DNA of 64,000 bases from Candidatus Gastranaerophilales bacterium (GCA_944325625.1 CALVAP010000004.1:1-64000), one strand, 5' to 3'. Shown: positions 1-8,134, counted from the stretch's first letter. Made by a program: numbers and translations. The notes: generated from the letters alone by a model not told the origin.

Positions 1-642
1 TTTATAGGCTTAGTTGAAGCCCTGAAAAGCAAACCCAAAAACATTCCTAAAATGGGACTTATATATGGCGAGCCGGGGCTTGGAAAATCTCAAACGGCAC
101 TTTGGCTAGCCTGCAAGTATGACGGGATTTATATTCGAGCCTCAAACCTTATGACAAGCAGGTGGCTTGTTGAAGAAATTGTTAGAGAAATGGACGAACT
201 CCCTCGGTATTTAACCTCAGACAACTTTAATGTCGTGATTAGTAAACTTATTCAAAAGCCAAGAATTATTTTTGTAGATGAAATCGACTACTTGATGAAC
301 AATTACAAAAGTGTTGAAACCTTAAGAGATATCCACGATAAAACCGATTGCCCGATAATCTTTGTTGGGATGGGCTTGGTTCACAGAAAACTTGAACGCT
401 ATAAACATTTGTATGACAGATTTAGCGAGATTGTAAAATTCGAAACCTTTGGGGTAAATGATTTATCTCAAATTTTTAGCCAACTCTCTGAAATACCGTT
501 TACCCCTGATTCGATAGAATATATCCACAAAAAATACAACAGGTTCAGACAAATAGTACAGCTTATAAGCAAACTTGAAAGTTTTGCCAAAGAGAATGGT
601 CTAACAGAAATTACATTTGAAATTATAAAGGAACTAGTATGA
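1..642 (+). CDS. MuB/TniB-like transposition AAA ATPase (5' end outside window)
   Basis: The frame is open from the first base, so the true start lies upstream. An ATG at position 52 is internal, directly before the Walker A motif. In the 213 visible residues the Walker A GEPGLGKS lies at about 23-30 and Walker B IIFVDEID at about 92-99, followed by a sensor-type VGMG. This is the AAA+ core of the MuB/TniB/IstB group, which binds target DNA and activates a DDE transposase. The gene overlaps the next one by ATGA, so the two are probably translationally coupled. The transposase would be expected just upstream, beyond the window. Family assignment is from motifs and length. MuB-like is more likely than IstB because of the short, compact C-terminus. 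Confidence 0.72.
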   Translation, partial: FIGLVEALKSKPKNIPKMGLIYGEPGLGKSQTALWLACKYDGIYIRASNLMTSRWLVEEIVREMDELPRYLTSDNFNVVISKLIQKPRIIFVDEIDYLMNNYKSVETLRDIHDKTDCPIIFVGMGLVHRKLERYKHLYDRFSEIVKFETFGVNDLSQIFSQLSEIPFTPDSIEYIHKKYNRFRQIVQLISKLESFAKENGLTEITFEIIKELV

Positions 643-1117
643 ATATAGAAAAATTAGTTAAGAGATTAAAAGAATTTACCCTTGATGATATTGAATTAAT
701 AGCAGAATGCGATTGCAAAACAAAACTTGAACAGCTTTTGAACAGCAATAAAATACTTTTTGAAAACGGAATTTATAAATACAATGAGGAAACGAAAACG
801 GGTGAAAATTATGAAATATTCAGCCCACAAAAGAATAAACACCTGAAAATCAGCATTGAAGATGCCAAAGATTATTTTATGAAAAATTATGTCAAAAAGT
901 ATTGCAAATTCGAGACCTACAGAAACTATAACGCGATTTTTAATTTCAATATTATACCGTTTATAAACTGCTATTACCTGCACGAAATTGATATTGAATC
1001 GATAAAAGAACTTTTTAAGGTCTGCGAGTTAAGACGCCTTAAGCCCCGCAGAATTAAAAACACAATGGCACTTCTAAATCAACTGATAAAGGATTGTTTT
1101 GATTTATACATACACAA
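1..1117. mobile_element. Terminal part of a Mu-type transposable element or prophage
   Basis: The left edge of the window lies inside a transposition-type element: a MuB-like AAA ATPase is coupled to a second gene, and that second gene stops resembling a protein at about position 1110. From 1120 the sequence is the 3' side of a minus-strand usher-like gene that is itself cut off. The junction is therefore either the end of the element inserted in the usher gene or a later deletion. The bases just before the junction read TACATACACA, so a terminal CA as in Mu-like ends is possible. The other element end is outside the window, so no inverted repeat or target duplication can be checked. Confidence 0.5.
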
Positions 1118-1268
1118 ATCTAATAATTGGGTTCTTTATTTAAATATAAATTGTTCAGGCTGTAATATCCGTCATAGGTGCATAATGTTGTTTCTTCTTT
1201 GTCATCAGCATAGACTTTTACCAAACTGTCATCAGCAACTTGACCGTTTAATTCCCGATATGTTTTAG
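639..1268 (+). pseudogene. Truncated Mu-type element protein, 3' end lost at the element junction
   Basis: The gene starts inside the stop of the MuB-like gene (ATGA). Residues 1-60 look like a small winged-helix region (LKEFTLDDIELIAECD). Residues about 85-155 are basic and helical, reminiscent of an integrase core-binding/SAM-like domain (KNYVKKYCKFETYRNYNAIF). After about residue 158 (position 1112) the translation becomes cysteine/histidine-rich, and there it is simply the antisense of the usher-like gene. The natural C-terminus is therefore missing and the last 45-50 residues are read-through. I do not recognise a specific family. It is probably an accessory protein of the same element, now broken. 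Confidence 0.55.
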
Positions 1269-2163
1269 GCTTAAATTCGTAATTACTAAGTTGGAAACCA
1301 AGCATTTGATTTCCAATTGTATAAGTTTCATCTTTTATCCCTCTTACACGTCCTAATTCATATTCAAAGTTTTTAAGCTTATTTTTATACTTAAATCCTA
1401 ATCCGCCAAATGAAAACAGTTCACCTTTGTAATTATAAGTATTCATATCAATACTCAAATCACCATTATATGCTTTGCCTTTTAGCACAACTTGTGTATT
1501 ATTGTTAAAGAATATATTTTTAGAAGTCCCGCTAACTAAGTATTGTGAAACAGTATCACTCATTGTGTTGTTGTTAAAAGAAATTGAATCAAATTGAATT
1601 TTTTTATTTTTTTCAGGCGCAAGAATATTTTTATATGCTTTTATTTTTTTAGTTTCATCTTCGTTATTTTCAATTTCAACCCCTTTTAATAATATTAAAG
1701 CTCTTTCTGTATTTGCAATTATTGATAAATCATTTTTATCAGTTTTAATTTCCGAGTTAAAAATTATATTTAAATCCTTTGCGTCACAAAAAATTTCATC
1801 TTTTATATCATCCATTAGACCTTGTTTTTGATAGATATTTTTATTAGAAGATATTTTTTTGTTATTAAAAGTAATGTAATTATTTCCAACTTTACCTTTT
1901 ATTCCATCACTTGTTTCAAAATTTATTTCTTTAGTCGAGTGGTTTGTTTTAACTTTTACTTCAAAAATTTCAGATAATTGTTTAAACGGCAGCAAAATTT
2001 TCTCGTCTTTAGTCAATATAATTTCGACATCATACAAAGCTTTATCATTCAAATTTATATATGTAATTATATTTTGGTTTTGTTGAGCAGCAAAAACAGG
2101 TTGAATAAAGAATATTAAACCTGTAATTATGGACAACAAAATTATCCATATTCTTTTTTTCAC
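1120..2163 (-). pseudogene. Usher-like outer-membrane protein, truncated at the 3' end
   Basis: The protein has an N-terminal signal peptide (MKKRIWIILLSIITGLIFF, cleavage near VFAA) and then beta-rich sequence. Residues about 225-347 contain the segment GRVRGIKDETYTIGNQMLG, then SLVKVYADDKEE and TYDGYYSLNNLYL. That layout resembles the barrel entry and plug region of chaperone-usher pilus ushers, in which a strand dipeptide block is followed by a YxxxNLYL turn. Ushers are normally about 800 residues long. This one ends at 347, exactly where the transposable element begins, so only the N-terminal part remains here. It lies 8 bp downstream of a fimbrial-type subunit gene, which supports the usher reading. 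The usher assignment is tentative; the truncation is clear. Confidence 0.5.
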
Positions 2164-2171
2164 AATTTTTT

Positions 2172-2819
2172 TTAAGGATTTCTGTTAGCTGTAAAAGTTA
2201 TAATTGCTTGATAAGTTCCTGCTCTGTCATTTGATATTGAGTATGTATTTATCAAAGGATTTGAGCCAAGCGTTTGAACTAAATTTCCGTTTTGCGAATT
2301 TCCCATAGTAACTGAATAACACACCCCCCCATAAGCTGTATTATTGGTCATTGTTGCTGATTCAATATTAGTAAGAATATTTGTAACCGGATAAGCTATA
2401 GCATTTGCATTACTTGAAGAAATTGGAGTTCCGCTTTTGATATTATTTATTGAATTTATACTCGGTAAATTTGATAAGGATACATTTCCTAAAATAATGT
2501 AATTTTTATTAGAATTTTGGAAGTAAGCATTTACTTCACCGCTATTTGATGTAGAAACTTTTGCTTGCACAATATATGTATAATCACAATCCTCTCCATT
2601 TGTTTTGATATTGAAAGAAGCAGACGGGGGTGATGAAATCCCCGTCTGCGGAGTAATAGTACCTTTTGATAAAGATTGATTGTATGCTGAAATATTTACG
2701 GCTGAAGGTACAGTTGTGACAATTGTTTGTTGAAAATTTGTTGCACTATATGATTGTGATGCAAAACTATTAAATATCAATAAAATTGTCATTATTTTGA
2801 ATAAATATTTCATTTTCAC
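2172..2819 (-). CDS. Secreted fimbrial-type subunit (beta-sandwich)
   Basis: The protein has 215 residues with a signal peptide (MKMKYLFKIMTILLIFNSFASQSYSA). The mature part is rich in Ser/Asn/Thr and beta-strand patterns and ends with GTYQAIITFTA, a C-terminal strand of the kind found in pilus or spore-coat-U-like subunits. Two cysteines (in GEDCDY and GGVCYS) could form a disulfide. A truncated paralogue lies just upstream and the usher-like fragment 8 bp downstream, so this looks like a small chaperone-usher-like cluster. With the usher cut off, the subunit is probably no longer exported to the surface. The specific family is not recognised. Confidence 0.6.
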   Translation of the reverse strand: MKMKYLFKIMTILLIFNSFASQSYSATNFQQTIVTTVPSAVNISAYNQSLSKGTITPQTGISSPPSASFNIKTNGEDCDYTYIVQAKVSTSNSGEVNAYFQNSNKNYIILGNVSLSNLPSINSINNIKSGTPISSSNANAIAYPVTNILTNIESATMTNNTAYGGVCYSVTMGNSQNGNLVQTLGSNPLINTYSISNDRAGTYQAIITFTANRNP

Positions 2820-2825
2820 CTTTTA

Positions 2826-3128
2826 TTATAGAGATGTTGAAGTAAGAGTCATTATTGCTTGATAAGTTCCTGCATTATCTTGAAATGAATAGGTATTTGC
2901 ATATGGAGTTGTACCGGTTGTAGTTGTAGCAATTGTAGTACCTCCATTTACATTAATGTTATATTGATTTTTAGTCCCATCATAATTTGATGTTCCACCA
3001 TTATCTAAAACTACACTTGCAATAGGATATGCTATTGCATTTGCATTATTTGTTGCTGTTGGTGATGCTGTTTTACAATCAGCTATCGCTGCAGCTGTTG
3101 GAACTTTCCCTGATTGGTGTTTTAAATC
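2826..3128 (-). pseudogene. 3' fragment of a second fimbrial-type subunit gene
   Basis: Reading the minus strand from 3128 gives an open frame of 100 residues (HQSGKVPTAAAIADCKTA ... NAGTYQAIMTLTSTSL, then TAA at 2826-2828). It matches the neighbouring complete subunit in order and spacing: ANAIAYP in both, then NTYSxxxxAGTYQAI. An in-frame stop lies directly upstream at 3129-3131 and no start or signal peptide is present, so the 5' half is gone. The sequence upstream of 3129 is unrelated AT-rich DNA up to the XRE gene at 3232. This fragment is what fills the otherwise gene-free stretch 2820-3231. Confidence 0.6.
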
Positions 3129-3231
3129 TTATAATCAAGATATATTTATAAAAGCCTATTTTAGCCCAGTGCAAAAAAGTGCAATTCTATTTTCACTTGT
3201 AAATTGAGGTACACCAAATTATCAATGAGAT

Positions 3232-3441
3232 TTATTTTAATAATAAATATACTTCTGTTTCAAAATAGTTGGCTAGCATTTCAATTTTATCCAAAGTAAT
3301 ATTTATTTTACCTTTTTCAAGTTTTGAAACATAAGAATTATCAACTCCTAAAATTAAAGATAATTCTTCTCTGCTTAACTTTTTCTGTGTTCGCAGATTC
3401 TTAATATTATTTGCTAATATTTGTCTAATATCTTGTCTCAT
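3232..3441 (-). CDS. Small XRE-family HTH regulator (second of a pair)
   Basis: The protein is 69 residues and is almost entirely one Cro/CI helix-turn-helix: LSREELSLILGVDNSYVSKLEKG, recognition helix at about 33-42. It has no further domain. It starts 1 bp after the stop of the other XRE gene, so the two are co-transcribed and probably translationally coupled. A partner with a similar fold but a different recognition helix suggests heterodimers or a two-repressor switch, as in phage or plasmid control regions. Target unknown; the divergent operator region just upstream of the pair is the obvious candidate. Confidence 0.8.
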   Translation of the reverse strand: MRQDIRQILANNIKNLRTQKKLSREELSLILGVDNSYVSKLEKGKINITLDKIEMLANYFETEVYLLLK

Positions 3442-3442
3442 T

Positions 3443-3655
3443 TTAAAAATTTAAAAACTCAGATAATGATAAATTAAAAGCATTGGCAATATTTAATAGT
3501 GTAAGGTATTTAGGCTCAACCAATCCTTTCTCTATTCTGCTTATTGTAGATGGTTCAAGACCGTTCTTATAACATAAAGCACTAATAGTAAGTTTTCGCT
3601 CTTTTCTTAACGCTTTTATATGGTTACCTAATTTCTTTAATTCAACATCTTGCAT
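3443..3655 (-). CDS. Small XRE-family HTH regulator (first of a pair)
   Basis: The protein has 70 residues, with a Cro/CI HTH (LTISALCYKNGLEPSTISRIEKG) filling most of it. It is the promoter-proximal gene of a two-gene operon. Its start codon lies inside a TTGCA-N4-TGCAA palindrome and its -35 region lies inside a second copy, which strongly suggests autorepression. It diverges from the HAD-type phosphatase gene at 3733. The specific role is not known. Confidence 0.8.
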   Translation of the reverse strand: MQDVELKKLGNHIKALRKERKLTISALCYKNGLEPSTISRIEKGLVEPKYLTLLNIANAFNLSLSEFLNF

Positions 3656-3705
3656 ACATGCAATTTTAATGCTATTATAGCTTTAATTTTTGCACGCATG
3701 CAAAA
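3650..3705 (-). promoter_or_regulatory. Autoregulated promoter with two TTGCA-N4-TGCAA operators
   Basis: Two palindromes share the arms TTGCA/TGCAA and a 4-bp spacer: TTGCATACATGCAA at 3650-3663 and TTTTGCACGCATGCAAAA at 3688-3705. Their centres are 40 bp apart, close to four helical turns. Between them on the minus strand lie TATAAT (3674-3679) and, 18 bp away, TTGCAT (3698-3703). One operator covers the -35 element and the other covers the start codon of the first XRE gene. The position fits repression by the XRE pair, and the divergent 3733 gene could be co-regulated. The binding itself is inferred. Confidence 0.65.
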
Positions 3706-3732
3706 TTAAGAAATTTAAGAGATTTATTGTAC

Positions 3733-4068
3733 ATGTTCACTAAAAAGATACTTGTAGATTTAGACGGTGTGCTAAATGATTACGGGAAAGAGAAATTCAA
3801 TGAAAATTATATCCCTGAAATTAAGGTTGGGGTTTATGAATTTTTAGAAACTTTATCTCAAAGTGCTGAATTGTATCTTTTTACATCAAGAAATTTAATG
3901 CTTGCAACTAAATGGCTAATTAATAACAATTTAGATAAGTTTTTTAAGGATGTAACTAATGTAAAATTACCGTCTTATTTATACATTGATGACAGGACGA
4001 TTTGTTTCAAGGGGGATTATCACAAAACTCTTGAAGAAATTGAAAACTTCAAAGTTTATTGGAAATAA
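3733..4068 (+). CDS. HAD-superfamily phosphatase-like protein, 111 aa
   Basis: The HAD motifs are in order: VDLDGVL at 8-14 (nucleophile D9, acid D11), FTSRN at 50-54 (motif II), K78 (motif III) and YIDDR at 84-88 (motif IV). There is no cap domain, so this is a minimal HAD hydrolase like the 5'-nucleotidase-type or phage-type phosphatases. A TTG six bases upstream (3727) could also initiate, but the ATG at 3733 is preferred. It diverges from the XRE pair and its upstream region carries their operators, so it may be under their control. Substrate unknown. Confidence 0.7.
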   Translation: MFTKKILVDLDGVLNDYGKEKFNENYIPEIKVGVYEFLETLSQSAELYLFTSRNLMLATKWLINNNLDKFFKDVTNVKLPSYLYIDDRTICFKGDYHKTLEEIENFKVYWK

Positions 4069-4074
4069 AACCGA

Positions 4075-4956
4075 CTATTTTGCACCCAACTCGTCATATA
4101 ATTTATCCCCAACGGGTTCTAACCACTCGTTAGAAGTTCCTTCGCCTTCTACTTCTATCGCCAAATGCGAAAACCAAGAGTGCGGCGCTGCACCATGCCA
4201 GCGCTTAACATTGGCAGGAATGTTAATAACTGTTCCTTCTTTAATTTCAACAGGCTCTTTTCCCCATTCTTGATAATATCCTCTTCCGCCTACACCTATT
4301 AATATCTGTCCGCCTCCTGTTTTAGCTTTATGTACATGCCAGTTATTTCTGCATTTTGGTTCAAATGTCACGTTATATATCTTTACTTGATTGGTTGATA
4401 CCGGCGCAAGATAGCTTTGACCTGTAAAATATTTTTCATATACCGTATTTTTTTCACCTACCGGAAACATAATTGTTTGTTCGTACTTATCTTTTTCTGT
4501 TGTTATGGAGCTATCATCAGTATCATTCCATACAGTTTTTGCTAAATTGAAGGCAGCCCATGCTTTTGGCCACCCTGCATAAAAAGCATTATGGGTAATT
4601 ATTGCGGCTATTTCTGACTTCGTCACTCCATTCTTTTTCGCATTTTCTAAATGATAAACCAAAGAATTATCCGTTATTCCCATTGATATTAAAGAAACCA
4701 GCGTTATAATACTTCGTGTTTTTAAATCGATATCACTATTATTCCAATTTTCGCCGAACAAAACATCGTCATTAAACCTTGCAAACTCCGGTGCAAAATC
4801 ACCTAACTGTTTTCTTCCTGCTGTTTGTGTAATTTTTTGCATATTAACTCCTTTTTTATTACTATCTATAACATCGGATTCTGCTAAACAACTATTGATA
4901 TTTACCAACTCTGAAGATAAAAGAATTAAAAATATAGCAAGTATTTTCTTTTTCAT
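4075..4956 (-). CDS. Exported carboxymuconolactone decarboxylase-like / cupin fusion
   Basis: A signal peptide (MKKKILAIFLILLSSELVNI, cleavage near CLAES) is followed by an AhpD/CMD-type helical domain at about 45-145 (LKTRSIITLVSLISMG; H102, H122; no CxxC, so not an AhpD peroxidase). A cupin domain follows at about 165-285 with metal ligands in NNWHVHK (H207, H209) and RWHGAAPHS (H254). This fusion is common in anaerobes, where it is annotated only broadly. It is the last gene of a three-gene operon opposite a LysR gene. A GTG at 4968, directly after the upstream stop, is an alternative start. I chose the ATG at 4956 because a TAGGTG site precedes it. Confidence 0.75.
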   Translation of the reverse strand: MKKKILAIFLILLSSELVNINSCLAESDVIDSNKKGVNMQKITQTAGRKQLGDFAPEFARFNDDVLFGENWNNSDIDLKTRSIITLVSLISMGITDNSLVYHLENAKKNGVTKSEIAAIITHNAFYAGWPKAWAAFNLAKTVWNDTDDSSITTEKDKYEQTIMFPVGEKNTVYEKYFTGQSYLAPVSTNQVKIYNVTFEPKCRNNWHVHKAKTGGGQILIGVGGRGYYQEWGKEPVEIKEGTVINIPANVKRWHGAAPHSWFSHLAIEVEGEGTSNEWLEPVGDKLYDELGAK

Positions 4957-4968
4957 ATTCGTCTGCAC

Positions 4969-6000
4969 CTATTTCAAATTTTCTTTGTAAAATCTTTCAA
5001 TTTTTTCAAATGGAATTTTTTCCAAATTATCATACAAATCTACATGATTCGCGTTTGGAATTATTAAAAGCTCTTTGTTATCACCATTTAATTTTTTATA
5101 CGCATCTTCCGAGAAATAACGGCTATGAGCATTTTCTCCGTGAATTAGTAACACAGGAGTATTAATTTCGCCCGCATATGACAAAATCGGCTGATTGATT
5201 AGCGAAAGGCTTGAGGTTAAATTCCAATTGCCGTTTGAGTTTATTGAACGCTTATGATAACCTCTGGGCGTTTTGTAGTACTCCCAATATTCTTTAACAA
5301 ATTGTGGTTCCTGTCCTGATAATTTTTGAGGTAAACCGTTTGCTTTAGCGTATTTTCCCAATGCAAAATCTTTTGTTCTTTGCTCATTAAGTTCTTTTTT
5401 CATATTATATCTGGCTTTTTGATCCAATACATCGTTGTAACCGTATGCTGAAACTCTTGTCATATCATACATTGTGATAGTAACGGTCGCCTTTATCCTT
5501 GTATCAACCGCGGATGCATTAAGTGCAAAACCTCCAAATCCGCATATACCTAAAATTCCTATACTTTGAGAATTTACATTTTCTTGATTAGACAAAAAAT
5601 CAACTGCTGCAGAAAAATCTTCGGTATTAATATCCGAGGAAGCAACATGCCTCGGCTTACCAGAACTTTCTCCAGTATAGCTGGGGTCAAACGCCAATGT
5701 TATAAAGCCTTTTTCCGCCAATGTTTGTGCATACAAGCCTGAAGCTTGTTCTTTCACTGCTCCAAATGGTCCTGAAACTGCTATTGCAGACAGTTTTTCT
5801 CCTTTTTTTATACCTTTGGGAATATACAAATTCCCGACTAATTTAATCCCAAAGCGGTTATGAAAACTTACTTTCTTCATAACCACTTTATCAGATTTTG
5901 GAAAAACCTTGTCCCAACCAATAATTACTCTTGCCTCTGACATATTTTGAACCCCCATTAAAATTATAAATACGAGTAATAACACAAAAATCTTATTCAT
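4969..6000 (-). CDS. Exported alpha/beta hydrolase (dienelactone hydrolase-like)
   Basis: The protein has 343 residues with an N-terminal signal peptide (MNKIFVLLLVFIILMGVQ). The nucleophile elbow reads GICGFGG at 151-157, so the nucleophile position is Cys153, as in dienelactone hydrolases. An acid region follows (LLIHGENAHSRYF, about 288-300) and a catalytic His sits in NANHVDLYD near the C-terminus. The family (YcjY/DLH-like) hydrolyses small esters or lactones. Co-transcription with a CMD/cupin protein and an acetyltransferase suggests periplasmic processing of a small organic ester, but the substrate cannot be read from the sequence. Confidence 0.75.
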   Translation of the reverse strand: MNKIFVLLLVFIILMGVQNMSEARVIIGWDKVFPKSDKVVMKKVSFHNRFGIKLVGNLYIPKGIKKGEKLSAIAVSGPFGAVKEQASGLYAQTLAEKGFITLAFDPSYTGESSGKPRHVASSDINTEDFSAAVDFLSNQENVNSQSIGILGICGFGGFALNASAVDTRIKATVTITMYDMTRVSAYGYNDVLDQKARYNMKKELNEQRTKDFALGKYAKANGLPQKLSGQEPQFVKEYWEYYKTPRGYHKRSINSNGNWNLTSSLSLINQPILSYAGEINTPVLLIHGENAHSRYFSEDAYKKLNGDNKELLIIPNANHVDLYDNLEKIPFEKIERFYKENLK

Positions 6001-6012
6001 AACAAACCTCTT

Positions 6013-6582
6013 TTATTTTTCAATATACTTTATTATCTTTGCAGGATTACCGACAACTATAGCTTTTGGAGGCACATCTTTTGTCACCACTGCTCCTGCA
6101 CCTACTATTGCGCCTTTCCCTATAGTTATTCCCGGTAATATAACCGCATTCGATGCAATCCAAACATCAGAGCTTATTCTAACCCCTTTCGCGTACATCG
6201 AGGCTCTTTTATCGATATTAAAGTCATGATTTAACGTTGCAATGGTAACCCCATGCCCGATTAGTACATTATCACCAATATATATTCCGCCTTGGTCTTG
6301 AAACTTACAACCGGCATTGATAAATACATTTTTTCCAATACATATATTTATTCCACAGTCTGTATAAAAAGGAGGAAAGATTCTAAAACTTTTATCAATC
6401 TTTTTTTCTGTCAGTTGAGAAAATATCTTTCTTAACTTAGCAGGCGGTTGATATTTGTTGTTAATCTTTGCCGTAATCTTTCTTGCACGTTCACTTAGCT
6501 CAAAAAACTTTTTATACAACTCTGAACCTACCTCAACGTATACATCATTACTCATACATTTCAAAAATTCTTTGTTATTCAT
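6013..6582 (-). CDS. Hexapeptide-repeat O-acetyltransferase (Maa/LacA type)
   Basis: The 189 residues comprise an N-terminal helical region, then left-handed beta-helix repeats ([20 protein letters not shown], the catalytic His region) and the C-terminal [25 protein letters not shown] typical of maltose/galactoside acetyltransferases. It transfers acetyl from acetyl-CoA to a sugar hydroxyl in the cytoplasm. It is first in the operon with the hydrolase and CMD/cupin genes and diverges from the LysR gene. The start is supported by a GAGG site 8 bases upstream. Confidence 0.85.
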   Translation of the reverse strand: MNNKEFLKCMSNDVYVEVGSELYKKFFELSERARKITAKINNKYQPPAKLRKIFSQLTEKKIDKSFRIFPPFYTDCGINICIGKNVFINAGCKFQDQGGIYIGDNVLIGHGVTIATLNHDFNIDKRASMYAKGVRISSDVWIASNAVILPGITIGKGAIVGAGAVVTKDVPPKAIVVGNPAKIIKYIEK

Positions 6583-6662
6583 AAAAAAACCTCAATATAT
6601 AAAGTCATTATTTACTATTTATTTAGAAATAGCAAATACTTATAATAAATTTCTGGCTATGC

Positions 6663-6692
6663 TTGACAAGCATTGCAAAAACAATCTAAAAT
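6663..6692 (+). promoter_or_regulatory. Promoter of the LysR gene; transcript may be leaderless
   Basis: TTGACA (6663-6668) and TAAAAT (6687-6692) are 18 bp apart. The expected transcription start falls at about 6699, which is the ATG itself, and no ribosome-binding site precedes the ATG. An inverted repeat AGAAAT (6625-6630) / ATTTCT (6649-6654) lies between the divergent genes and could be part of a LysR binding site. Confidence 0.5.
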
Positions 6693-6698
6693 AATTTT

Positions 6699-7610
6699 AT
6701 GGAAATTAGAGTACTAAAATATTTTTTATCAGTTGCAGAAACAGGAAATATAACAAAAGCCGCAAATTCAATGCATCTCACCCAACCTACATTATCAAGG
6801 CAACTGCAGGAATTAGAAAAAGAATTAGGTCAAAAACTTTTTATCAGAGGCAACCACAATGTTTCACTTACACCCGAGGGAATAATTCTAAAAAAGCGAG
6901 CTACGGAGATTATAGAGCTTGTTGAAAAAACAGAAAACGAATTTTCATCAATAAAAGATGAGTTTTGTGGGGATGTATATATCGGAGCCGGCGAAACTAA
7001 ATCCATAAAACAAATTTCTGATGTGATGAGCACATTAAAAGAAGAATATCCTAAGCTAAAATTCCACATAGTCTCAGGAGATAGCGAAGATTTATCAGAA
7101 AAACTAGACAAAGGCTTGTTAGATTTTTGTATATTTATCCAACCATTTGATGTCGAAAAATATCCACTGAAGTATGATTATATAAATCTTGGCGAAAAAG
7201 ACACCTGGGGGGTAATATTAAGAAAAGATGACCCCTTAGCGAGAAAAACAAGTATAACTATTGAAGACTTGATAAACTTACCACTTTTAATCTCCAGACA
7301 AGCGATAAAAAAGTCATTTGATAACAATCCTATCTTAAATTGGTTTGGAGAAAATTTTGAAAAACTGAATATTGCTGGGACATACAACCTTATTTACAAT
7401 GCAGCAATTATGACAGAAAACAAAATCGGGTACACTATAGGATTGGACAGATTAATAAAAGATACAATAAGCAGCCCGCTATGCTTTAGACCTTTAAACC
7501 CCAAATTAGAAGTCGAAATAAATATTGCTTGGAAAAAAAATCAGACCCTCTCTAAACCTGCAAAACTTTTTTTAGAAGAACTACACAAAAAATTTCAAAC
7601 TTTCTCCTGA
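6699..7610 (+). CDS. LysR-family transcriptional regulator
   Basis: The 303 residues comprise an N-terminal winged HTH (MEIRVLKYFLSVAETGNITKAA, then LTQPTLSRQLQELEKELG) at 1-60, a linker helix and a periplasmic-binding-like effector domain at about 90-300 (VYIGAGETKSI). It is transcribed divergently from the acetyltransferase/hydrolase/cupin operon, the usual arrangement in which LysR regulators control the neighbouring operon and themselves. Effector unknown, probably a substrate or product of that operon. Confidence 0.88.
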   Translation: MEIRVLKYFLSVAETGNITKAANSMHLTQPTLSRQLQELEKELGQKLFIRGNHNVSLTPEGIILKKRATEIIELVEKTENEFSSIKDEFCGDVYIGAGETKSIKQISDVMSTLKEEYPKLKFHIVSGDSEDLSEKLDKGLLDFCIFIQPFDVEKYPLKYDYINLGEKDTWGVILRKDDPLARKTSITIEDLINLPLLISRQAIKKSFDNNPILNWFGENFEKLNIAGTYNLIYNAAIMTENKIGYTIGLDRLIKDTISSPLCFRPLNPKLEVEINIAWKKNQTLSKPAKLFLEELHKKFQTFS

Positions 7611-7618
7611 CATAAAAA

Positions 7619-7650
7619 ATGGAGTCCCGCATATATACACGAAACTCCAT
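7619..7650. terminator. Hairpin between convergent LysR and OmpH genes
   Basis: ATGGAGT (7619-7625) pairs with ACTCCAT (7644-7650) across an 18-base loop, between two convergent genes. The loop is long and the U-run is weak, so it is a modest terminator candidate. Confidence 0.35.
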
Positions 7651-7666
7651 CGTTCTGTTATTAAAA

Positions 7667-8134
7667 CTATTTAACAATTTTAGCAATATTAGCAGTTATA
7701 TCCTTTCCGCCATACAAAACTACTCCTTTAGCAAGAACCAAATCATAGTTTTGAGCTTTTGCTTCTTGTGCAATTGTTGCACTGATATTCTTGTCTATGG
7801 CCTGCAACTTATTTGCATAATCCTTTTTAATAGCTTCTTGTTTTTTCACAAACTCTGCATCGTATTTCTTGACAAGTTTTTCTTTACCTTCTTTTGTTGA
7901 TTGTTTTTGAACATCAGCTCTCACTGTTTCCAACCATTTTTGCAGTTCTTGCATTTTTGCTTTCTGTTCTTTCTTCAAAGCTTGAACTTGTGCAGATTTA
8001 GCAACCACCGCACTGACGTCAACAACCGCTACATTGTAGTTCGCAGGGACATCTGACATAGCAAAATTATTAAAGCCCAATCCTGCCGCAAATGCTGCTG
8101 CTGCAATCGCAATCGTAGTAATTTGTTTTTTCAT
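7667..8134 (-). CDS. OmpH/Skp-family periplasmic chaperone-like protein
   Basis: The 155 residues comprise a signal peptide (MKKQITTIAIAAAAFAAGLG), a first strand (YNVAVVDVSAVVAKS), a Lys/Gln-rich coiled coil at about 55-125 and a C-terminal strand (YDLVLAKGVVLYGGKDITANI). That is the Skp/OmpH tentacle plan, in which the coiled coil grips unfolded outer-membrane proteins. The usual BamA and LpxD neighbours are absent. It indicates a diderm envelope. A strong AAGGAG site precedes the ATG. Confidence 0.85.
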   Translation of the reverse strand: MKKQITTIAIAAAAFAAGLGFNNFAMSDVPANYNVAVVDVSAVVAKSAQVQALKKEQKAKMQELQKWLETVRADVQKQSTKEGKEKLVKKYDAEFVKKQEAIKKDYANKLQAIDKNISATIAQEAKAQNYDLVLAKGVVLYGGKDITANIAKIVK

